Source: Bradyrhizobium sp. ISRA430 (GTDB lineage Bacteria > Pseudomonadota > Alphaproteobacteria > Rhizobiales > Xanthobacteraceae). Taken from it: a stretch of 64,000 nt of DNA. Made by a program: the position numbers and the translations under genes. The stretch covers positions 7,666,501 through 7,730,500 of the forward strand of contig NZ_CP094516.1 of NCBI RefSeq assembly GCF_029909975.1, written 5' to 3'. This document shows, piece by piece, positions 44,799 through 64,000 of this stretch. Positions within the stretch are counted from its first letter, which is position 1. Each line of letters opens with the position of its first letter. The notes beneath the pieces are model-generated. The model was not told where the DNA came from, did not search any database, and saw nothing but the letters and a program-made list of their open reading frames with translations.

Positions 44799-45503
44799 CT
44801 AAACTATTTACATTGTGCTCGGCATGCACAATCAATCGCCATCGAACCGCTCGTTGCGCCGGCGTGTGCATATGGTGCCCTTGCGGCGGCAACACGTGTT
44901 CTGATGCAATGCAGATTTCGCGATGAATGCGCCGGTAAACTCCGGCACACGGAGCTGCGAATCCAGGCCCGTGATCCTGATGAGAGAGTTCGGCGATCGA
45001 TTGTCTCAGATAGTTCGCGTTGCGCGCGCATCATACATTTTTTCTTGCGCAGCATTTCTGCGCCAGATCAAACTCCGGCGCGACAAGTATCGACCCCTCG
45101 AACAATCAGGCACAGGAGCGCTGGAGGCGTCACCCTGGCAATCTCCCCGACACGCACAGCCTTTCGGTGGGCGGGCCCTTAAGAACAAGCAGGTATGAAT
45201 GTGCTTCACAGGTAAGCCCCCTAGCGGTCCTCATTATTGGCCTCACCACCTGCAGCACAATGCGTAGCTCGTCTCAAAGCGTCTGTTATCGCGGCAACGA
45301 GAAGAATCAAAAGCAGATCCGGCGATGAGAACGGGATTGTTGGTGTGATGGATCAGGCCTACGGATCGGAGTTGCCGCCGGTCCTGCAGAGATCGCCGAA
45401 ACGCTTTCGTTGGGTCTTTGCAAGTTCGTCGATCGCCAGAAGCGCCAAGAGGGCACCTTCAGATCCTGGCCGGTTCAGAAGCCTTGGTATTGAAATCAAC
45501 TCT
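44799..45503. other. unassigned region in front of the orphan terminator
   Basis: No protein gene is convincing on either strand; the minus-strand frame 45055-44804 (83 residues, starting MLRKKKCMMRAQRE) is the only candidate close to the terminator and has no known relatives. A small RNA gene is possible. Confidence 0.3.
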
Positions 45504-45710
45504 CTAAGCTTCCCGGAAAGCAATAGCGAGGTTCTCGCAGATCGAGGCGAAAGCTTTTTTCGATTCCTCGTTCTCGAAGCAAAATCGCGCTCCTTCATCT
45601 GCGCGTTCGATCCACCAGTCGACTCTCAGTCCTCGGGAAATACGGGAGGCTTCTTCGCGCAATTGATCAAGTTGCCTTCCGTAGGCCCGAACGATCACAC
45701 AACCTGCCAT
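45504..45710 (-). CDS. small conserved protein, intact copy of the 2.5-kb pseudogene
   Basis: A 68-residue protein MAGCVIVRAYGRQLDQLREE followed by a VDWWIER segment and the tail FASICENLAIAFREA. The ATG at 45710 is chosen over an upstream TTG. It looks like a compact alpha/beta domain (a beta strand, two helices). The paralogue at 2540-2722 has an in-frame stop. The gene stands alone. Function unknown. Confidence 0.65.
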   Translation of the reverse strand: MAGCVIVRAYGRQLDQLREEASRISRGLRVDWWIERADEGARFCFENEESKKAFASICENLAIAFREA

Positions 45711-45728
45711 CTCGAATGCTCTGCTCAA

Positions 45729-46258
45729 AATGAGACCTTGTGTTCCTGCGGAGCGGTGAGGATCCGCTTCACCTGTTCGGCTTGCTCTATGGTTAGATTG
45801 GTTGCCAAGCTGGTCCCAATCAGCGCTGGCCCCTTACGTTCTCGATCATAAACCATTCAACCCTTGCCGCCTTTGCGAACGAAAAATCTGTTTTGCGAAG
45901 AAGCGCCGTCGCTCAAGCCTGGTTCCCCGATTCTCTGCCTGATCCGTCACGATAGGGCCATGCGTCCGCCAGGGCGCATTTGCATATGTGAATCGTTTGA
46001 CGCGTCGCTCGCTGCGAGAGGCAGATCTTTGAAGCAAGAGAGCGGTTCCCACTCAAGGCAGCGCGTCCACGCTTTGCGCACGCAGCCGGGTCTTCACTAT
46101 AGCTGACGTGCCGACGGGCGGCGGATCGATCAAACCGCTCTTCGACCGAAAAAGCGGCATTGACGGAGCGACTCAGCAATTGGCGTCAGATGGCCACGGA
46201 AATTATGGCCACGGAAAAGGAGGCGGTCAACTGACGCGAGCCGGTCTGCCGTTGCTGT
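45729..46258. other. no gene recognised
   Basis: Overlapping frames on both strands lack family motifs and ribosome sites. No repeat or RNA seen. Confidence 0.35.
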
Positions 46259-46462
46259 TTACTCTGGCGCGAGCGCCGCAAGTGCACTTTCGATCACTGC
46301 GATTTCTTGACTGACCTGAGCGACCGCTTGCTTCGGATCAATTCCAGTAACACACTTCAGCTGCTGCAGTAGCTCCCGCCGATGCGCTAGAAGGTTCTCC
46401 AGCGCGATACGGTCGTTTAGTTTCACATAGCCGTCCACAATCAATCCAATCGAAAGAGACAT
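46259..46462 (-). CDS. small helical protein (67 residues)
   Basis: MSLSIGLIVDGYVKLNDRIA begins a short, largely helical protein (LENLLAHRRELLQQLKCVTG, VAQVSQEIAVIESALAALAP) with a coiled-coil-like heptad pattern. I start at the ATG at 46462; four more codons upstream are possible. It resembles small rhizobial proteins of unknown role. Isolated gene. Confidence 0.6.
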   Translation of the reverse strand: MSLSIGLIVDGYVKLNDRIALENLLAHRRELLQQLKCVTGIDPKQAVAQVSQEIAVIESALAALAPE

Positions 46463-46698
46463 CGAAACTCTCAAAAAGCTGTTCTCAACGAAGATGCGTA
46501 TAGCACATCGGCAAACGATGTTCAGCTCGTCGGCAGAGAATACTGGCGGCCGAGCTTATTAGCGACAAGCGTCCGGCGGCGGGGGCGTTGCCGACTATTC
46601 CTCGCGCTTTACAAGCGTCCAGCTCTGTATGAGCGACTACCCGAGCAGAAAGACGGCGTATGGCGAGCCAAAATCGCTGCGGATCGTCGCGATGGAAA

Positions 46699-46737
46699 TG
46701 CTAGGCTAGGTAAAGGAATGATATCACGAACTGCCAT
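46699..46737 (-). pseudogene. 5' remnant of an Hsp20 gene
   Basis: ATGGCAGTTCGTGAT then ATCATTCC (MAVRDIIP) matches the first 8 codons of the Hsp20 gene at 32832 (MAVRDLIP) almost base for base. After that homology is lost. It sits divergent from the paralogue of the small protein found next to the intact Hsp20 block. Confidence 0.55.
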
Positions 46738-46856
46738 GGTCCTTATCCGCCTGCCGAACGGCTTCCGAGATGCGGCGACAGGCGGCGCGTTGACCGACGA
46801 CATGCTCGCCTGAATATATCTTCGTAGAGATTGCGACGACGTCAGGAGCGTCCAGG

Positions 46857-47066
46857 ATGCTCGATGAATATTTGGCCCGCATTCGTGCTCACCGCAACAA
46901 CATCCACCGCTGTCGTCGCCTGCTGAAGTCGAACCTGTCGGATGTCGAACGTCCGTTCATCGAAAGACGCCTCACCGAAGAGCAGACCGCGCTCGAGTCT
47001 CTTTCGGCCGAGGCCTTCCCGTTCGCGTTTAGCCTTCGGAAGGGGCCGGACATGCCGGCAAGCTAG
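46857..47066 (+). CDS. small conserved protein, paralogue of the gene at 33716
   Basis: A 69-residue protein MLDEYLARIRAHRNNIHRCR followed by a FIERRLTEEQTALESL helix. It shares about half its residues with the protein at 33716-33940, including the whole N-terminal LARIRAHRNNIHR. The upstream sequence GATTGCGACGACGTCAGGAG is also conserved, so the promoter region was duplicated with it. Cytoplasmic, helical, function unknown. Confidence 0.75.
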   Translation: MLDEYLARIRAHRNNIHRCRRLLKSNLSDVERPFIERRLTEEQTALESLSAEAFPFAFSLRKGPDMPAS

Positions 47067-47875
47067 GCGCGGAGCCGCGAACGACGCGCGCGTTCCGGAC
47101 CACGCGATTTCTTGGCGACGGCATCATCATGAGCTCGAGACCGGGCATAATCGACGATATCCGCCTGCTGTTGGCCTAGCCCCGGGGACCTGATCTAGTG
47201 ACCTGCACGTGGGTTCATTCGGCTCGGGTATCAGGTGCTCAATCTATATCGGCATTTACCCATAGCGGATTAAAAAGCCGCATTGTTCGAACGGTTCTCG
47301 CTCGCGGACCTGTTTGTATTCGGCCATATCTCGGCAGTTTGTTAGATTGGCTACACGCCCAGCCAAATCGTTCTCATTCGCTAGCCAGCTGAGACAGCCA
47401 CAACTTTATCTTTCATCGGTCTGCGACCACGGCATGAGATTTGCTCAATTGGCTGAGACGCTGCGGAACCGTATTCGCGGCGAGAGGCACAGCAAGGAAG
47501 GAAACGGCTTGCCAAATCTGCGACTGGAGACAGTTTATGTCGCCGGCAATATCTCCAGCAGCATGCTGGGGAATACAAAGGTAAGCGGCGGTACCGCTCG
47601 AGACGTGGAACATCAAGTTGGTACGCGCCGATCGGGCTCGGCTGCGAAATACCCTCGCGCCGATATTGTTACTAGTCGCCGTCGGGCAAATGGCAAGTCT
47701 TTTGCGTGTAGCCGATCCCGTAGGACTACTGCACGGGTTCTCTGCGACCGACGGTTGGTTGTTTCGACGGAGACCGCAGTCGGTCGCGCGACAGGGAAGT
47801 CGCAGTTCCGGGGCAGAACAACGGCCTCCAGCTTTTGGATCAATCACTTCAACCTGCACCGGGCAATCGAACACT
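47067..47875. other. region upstream of the ectoine-synthase-like gene
   Basis: Long overlapping frames on both strands (for example plus 47314-47875) have no recognised domain. The stretch may hold a decayed gene and the ectC promoter; nothing firm. Confidence 0.35.
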
Positions 47876-48262
47876 ATGATTGTGCGTAGCCTGCACGACG
47901 TCGAAGCAACCGATCACTTCGTCGATTGGGGCAATGGTACTAGCCACCGCCTTCTGACGGATAAGGACGGCATGGGTTTTAGCATCTGCCACACCGTGGT
48001 GCGCGCTAACACCGTTTCGCTTCTGCAATACCGGAATCATCTCGAAGCCTGTTACTGCATCGCTGGAGAGGGCGAGGTCGAGGACATGGACGGCAATGTC
48101 TTTCCCATTCGCAAGGGTGACATGTATGTGCTTGACAAGCATGACAAGCATTTCCTGCGCGGGGGACGGGACAACGACATGATCCTCGTTAGCATCTTCA
48201 ACCCGCCCCTCACCGGAACCGAGCGCCACAAGCTCGACGACCCGGCAGGCTCCACATATTGA
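47876..48262 (+). CDS. ectC: ectoine synthase-like cupin enzyme
   Basis: A 128-residue protein of the EctC family, which closes N-acetyl-diaminobutyrate into the cyclic amino acid ectoine. Alignment by eye with characterised EctC keeps MIVR at the start, the [17 protein letters not shown] block, [20 protein letters not shown] and PPLTGTE near the end. The three iron ligands known from Paenibacillus EctC (Glu57, Tyr85, His93) correspond to Glu57, Tyr84 and His92 here. No ectA or ectB lies in the window, so this is a solitary EctC; solitary EctC enzymes are known and can use other substrates or glutamine-derived compounds. It points toward the peptide synthetase, 555 bp ahead, and may belong to that pathway, by position only. 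Confidence 0.85.
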   Translation: MIVRSLHDVEATDHFVDWGNGTSHRLLTDKDGMGFSICHTVVRANTVSLLQYRNHLEACYCIAGEGEVEDMDGNVFPIRKGDMYVLDKHDKHFLRGGRDNDMILVSIFNPPLTGTERHKLDDPAGSTY

Positions 48263-48817
48263 GCGATGCGAAGAAACGCCAATCCAATATGAACTGCCGC
48301 CAATTGCGAGAAACATTTACTCGAGCGATCCAGGCACTGCCTCGTACCGCGCGCGCGGACCTCAGAAAAAGTCTTTGTCCCGGTTTTACGAGATGCGCAC
48401 GTGATGCGGCTCGGCTGAGCTGACAAATTACTTTGGCATTCCAGGTCCATTTTCCCTTGTCCGGACCAGGCGATCGGAGGCTTGTGCCGATTGATAGCGC
48501 GCTCAGTTGTCCGATGTCTGGCGACGCTGTTGGACAGCTGACATAGCACTGCTGTGGCTATCGCATTGATTGCAGTCGATTTCACCTTTGGCACGATACA
48601 TGCGTAATCCTCTCAAGGGCGCCATAGAGGAGAAGTCGTTCGATGAGAACGCCCACCAGAAACTCTGACTGGCAGCTGCGATACTGCCGGTACCATATTT
48701 GGTGATGCGGAAGGTCGGCAGGAAGATTGAGTGATCTGCTTCGGCGAAGGGTTTCGTCACATCAATGCAGGGCAGCCTAAGCCCCACAACAGATCCGAAC
48801 CGGTGTGAGCGATTTAC
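48263..48817. other. spacer between the ectC-like gene and the peptide synthetase
   Basis: No gene is firmly supported. A minus-strand frame (48883-48503) starting MCGRYALHLF overlaps the synthetase start and has no recognised family. The region should contain the synthetase promoter; I found no clear box. Confidence 0.35.
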
Positions 48818-61984
<13,167 letters not shown>

Positions 61985-62082
61985 ACCCAAAGAACTTTCT
62001 CCGAAAGCTGAGGGTTCGAAGGTTGGTCTCGAGCTCCGGCGCTGCTCGGATAAGGGCGGAAGCTAATCATTTCTTTATGTTT

Positions 62083-62178
62083 ATGTCAGGGATCGCTGAC
62101 ATCCCGAAATGTTGGCGATCGCCGACCTTTTAAGGTGTCAGCGATCGCTTACACATGACAGTAAGCGCACGCTGACAT
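62083..62178. promoter_or_regulatory. array of four palindromes, probable XRE/HipB-type operators
   Basis: Four palindromes in 96 bp: ATGTCAGGGATCGCTGACAT (62083), GTTGGCGATCGCCGAC (62111), GTGTCAGCGATCGCTTACAC (62135) and a longer imperfect one with GTAAGCG / CGCTGAC (62155-62178). All share the half-site (T)GTCAGCG or GTAAGCG. They end 12 bp before a start codon for a HipB-like fragment, as in autoregulated antitoxin operons. Confidence 0.6.
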
Positions 62179-62189
62179 GCGGATGGACT

Positions 62190-62249
62190 ATGTTCATACA
62201 CACACCTGCTGATCTCGGCGCCGTCATTCGCGACAGGCGCAAACACTGA
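62190..62249 (+). pseudogene. HipB-like XRE antitoxin, N-terminal fragment
   Basis: MFIHTPADLGAVIRDRRKH-stop matches the start of HipB-type helix-turn-helix antitoxins (TPxDLGALIRDRRKxLGLDQ). The frame ends at a TGA after 19 codons, before the HTH. No HipA gene follows; 130 bp later the IclR gene ends on the other strand. Confidence 0.55.
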
Positions 62250-62382
62250 AGCAGCCGGCGATTTCATTCAGAATAGGCGAGGCGACTGGCGAAACCGACG
62301 AGATCGTCGATCACATCGATGGTGATACGTTCTCAGCCGATCACGCTCTCTCTCCTGCCCAGAAGGCCGGCGCTGAGGATCA

Positions 62383-63180
62383 TCAAGTATCCTCAAGTGT
62401 GTCGTCTTCACTGTCTGTCTGAAGGATGGTTTGCGATAGCAGCGCGGCGGCTCTTTGAAGTGGAGGAATGAAGCGATCCAGCTCTGTGAAGCTCACTCGC
62501 GCCACGGGCACCGATACGCCAAGGCAGGCGATCAGCTCTCGGTCCGGGGAAACGATGGGGACCGCGCAGCCAACGACGCCCTTCACGTATTCCTCGTTGG
62601 TCTTGGCCCATCCGCGACGGCGAGTTTCCTCGAGAAGCTTCATGAGGGTGTCGTAATCCACGATGGTGTTGTCGGTGTACCGTGTCAGAGCGAGCGAACG
62701 ACATAACTTCTCACGCGCTCTCTCAGGTAACCGACTCATGTAGATTTTTCCAGTCGAGGTGCAGTGAAGGGGAGCAGCCTCGCCGGGATTGAATTGAAGC
62801 CCCTGTGGTTGGGACACCCGTACGCTGTCGACGTAAGCGACGACGTTGTCGCGCACGACGCCAATTTCGCACTGTTCGCCGATCTCGCTGGCAACCGCGC
62901 GCAGCACCGCGTGTCGCCGCGCCGTGCGAAAAGCCGCGCCGATGACTTTGGCGGACAGTGTGACCAGCTGATTGCCCACCGCGTAGCGCTTGGATCCAAG
63001 CGCCTTCTGGAGAAGGCCGCGTTCTTCCAGGTTTCCAACAAGCCGATGGGCTGTCGGAACGGGTAACGAAAGGGCGTTCGCGATCTCCGCGACCGAGACG
63101 GCCTTCGTCTGATGAGCGACGTAACCGATGATGGCGAATGCTCGGTCGAGCGGTCCAGCCGTTCGTTCTTGCTGCGTCAC
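62383..63180 (-). CDS. IclR family transcriptional regulator
   Basis: A 265-residue IclR regulator: N-terminal winged HTH (AFAIIGYVAHQTKAVSVAEI, ANALSLPVPTAHRLVGNLEE) and a C-terminal GAF-like effector domain (LHCTSTGKIYMSRLPERARE, GWAKTNEEYVKGVVGCAVPI). It starts with GTG behind a GGGAG ribosome site; an ATG 13 bases upstream is in another frame. It is divergent from the class V aminotransferase gene, with 206 bp between the two starts, so it probably controls that gene. Effector unknown. Confidence 0.93.
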   Translation of the reverse strand: MTQQERTAGPLDRAFAIIGYVAHQTKAVSVAEIANALSLPVPTAHRLVGNLEERGLLQKALGSKRYAVGNQLVTLSAKVIGAAFRTARRHAVLRAVASEIGEQCEIGVVRDNVVAYVDSVRVSQPQGLQFNPGEAAPLHCTSTGKIYMSRLPERAREKLCRSLALTRYTDNTIVDYDTLMKLLEETRRRGWAKTNEEYVKGVVGCAVPIVSPDRELIACLGVSVPVARVSFTELDRFIPPLQRAAALLSQTILQTDSEDDTLEDT

Positions 63181-63386
63181 GCGAATCTCCCATAGAGGTA
63201 AATTATCATTTTTTGGAATAAATACTACTACAATATGAAAAATACGTTAGACGCGCTTGCCCTTTGCTCATAACGTTGGCGCTGTCGTCTCATGATCAGA
63301 GATTGTGCAGCGCGCAGTGTGTTGGGCCTGCGGCTGGGGCCCGAATTCGACCGGTGCGAGGCGAGGTGTCCAAAAAGGAGATGGGA

Positions 63387-64000
63387 ATGTCGCGTCATTA
63401 CGACGTGGAAGCTGTGCGCAAGGAGTTCCCGGCAGCCGAAAGGATGGTCTACCTCGATTCCGGCTTTCAGACGCCGCTGGCGCGACCTGTAAAGACGGCG
63501 ATCGACACCTTCCTTCGTGAAGGCTTGGAGACAGCCGGACCGAAAAGCGTATGGCTCGATCGGGTTGAGCAAACGCGTGCCAAGGTCGCCCGTTTCCTTG
63601 GTGTGTCAGCCGACGAAATCGCCTTCACGAAGAACACATCGGAAAGCATGAACGTCGCGGCGAATGCGTTGCCTCTGCGAGCCGGTGATAAAGTTTTGAT
63701 GATCCACGGAGATCATCCAAATAACGCCTATGCCTTCCTCAATTTGAAAAAGAAGGGCGTCCAGATCGACTTCCTTCCGATGACGGATGTCGTCAACGCG
63801 GACACTTTCCTTCCCCACATCGATGAAAAAACTCGCGCGATATCGCTGTCGCACGTCACCTTCCACGCCGGACATCGCTTCGACATCGAGAGCATCGGCT
63901 CTCTTTGCGCGGATAAGAAGCTGTATTTCGTCGTCGACGTCATGCAGGCGATCGGGGTCGTTCCGATCGACGCGAAAGCTATTCAGGCAAGCTTCGTTGG
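63387..64000 (+). CDS. class V aminotransferase (cysteine desulfurase-like), cut by the window end
   Basis: The first 204 codons of a PLP enzyme of the class V aminotransferase fold. MVYLDSGFQTPLARPVKTAI is the usual start of the fold; DEIAFTKNTSESMNVAANAL and IHGDHPNNAYAFLNLKKKGV follow, and LSHVTFHAGHRFDIESIGSL then YFVVDVMQAIGVVPID supplies the Asp that contacts the PLP nitrogen. The PLP lysine lies beyond the window. The ATG at 63387 has AAGGAG at a good distance; two codons upstream another ATG is in frame. Members include isopenicillin N epimerase-like proteins and cysteine desulfurases; the substrate cannot be told from this part. Divergent IclR gene suggests induction by a substrate. 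Confidence 0.88.
   Translation, partial: MSRHYDVEAVRKEFPAAERMVYLDSGFQTPLARPVKTAIDTFLREGLETAGPKSVWLDRVEQTRAKVARFLGVSADEIAFTKNTSESMNVAANALPLRAGDKVLMIHGDHPNNAYAFLNLKKKGVQIDFLPMTDVVNADTFLPHIDEKTRAISLSHVTFHAGHRFDIESIGSLCADKKLYFVVDVMQAIGVVPIDAKAIQASFV

Noticed and set aside
47314..47875. Plus-strand frame running towards the ectC-like gene
   Set aside because: No ribosome site or motif; minus-strand frames of similar length overlap it.

Overview
The window looks like an accessory region of an alphaproteobacterium of the order Hyphomicrobiales, most probably a Bradyrhizobium-type rhizobium. This is an inference from gene content: paired orphan ABC_sub_bind receptors, DUF1127 and DUF1330 proteins, SRAP remnants, two Hsp20 genes behind a ROSE-like RNA thermometer, and many small secreted or zinc-ribbon proteins of a kind known to me from that group. 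There is no nod, nif or type III gene in view. The region is rich in broken genes: at least fifteen loci carry frameshifts, internal stops or terminal truncations, and two degenerate insertion sequences (IS1182-type and IS110-type) are present. That suggests a genomic island or similar plastic region.

Layout. 0.6-2.4 kb: panB-panC (pantothenate). 2.5-3.8 kb: two pseudogenes. 5.0-7.1 kb: a chemoreceptor. 7.5 kb: an HU protein. 8-8.5 kb: remnants of a sulfonate/NTA-type monooxygenase and an ABC permease. 9.9-13.8 kb: a tight cluster of an S1/P1-type nuclease, a secreted protein and a PLD-family protein, followed by two small proteins. 14-17.3 kb: remnants and the IS1182 element. 17.3-23.4 kb: LysR regulator, 2-hydroxyacid dehydrogenase, two overlapping substrate-binding proteins and an MHS-type transporter. 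23.9-30.7 kb: a Crp/Fnr regulator and a series of small or secreted proteins, including an endonuclease/exonuclease/phosphatase enzyme with three tandem 47-residue ricin-like repeats. 31-36.8 kb: HNH and SRAP remnants around a heat-shock block. 37-41.1 kb: a frameshifted multi-PAS histidine kinase and a broken IS110. 41.4-47.1 kb: diaminopropionate ammonia-lyase, a decayed second S1/P1 nuclease and small genes, some of them paralogues of genes near 2.5 and 33 kb.

The main object is the 13.2-kb nonribosomal peptide synthetase gene at 48.8-62.0 kb, with a free-standing ectoine-synthase-like gene 0.56 kb upstream. The synthetase reads as (partial C)-A-T, C-A-T, C-A-T, C-A-T-TE: four modules in one polypeptide. 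Reading the ten specificity residues by eye gives a Pro-like first residue, a branched aliphatic second residue, Ser third and Phe fourth. The modules are almost identical to each other at the DNA level except for the specificity-determining core of each A domain, so the gene looks built by duplication plus exchange of A-core segments.

The right end holds an array of palindromes in front of a truncated HipB-like fragment, then a divergent IclR regulator / class V aminotransferase pair. The aminotransferase runs off the window.
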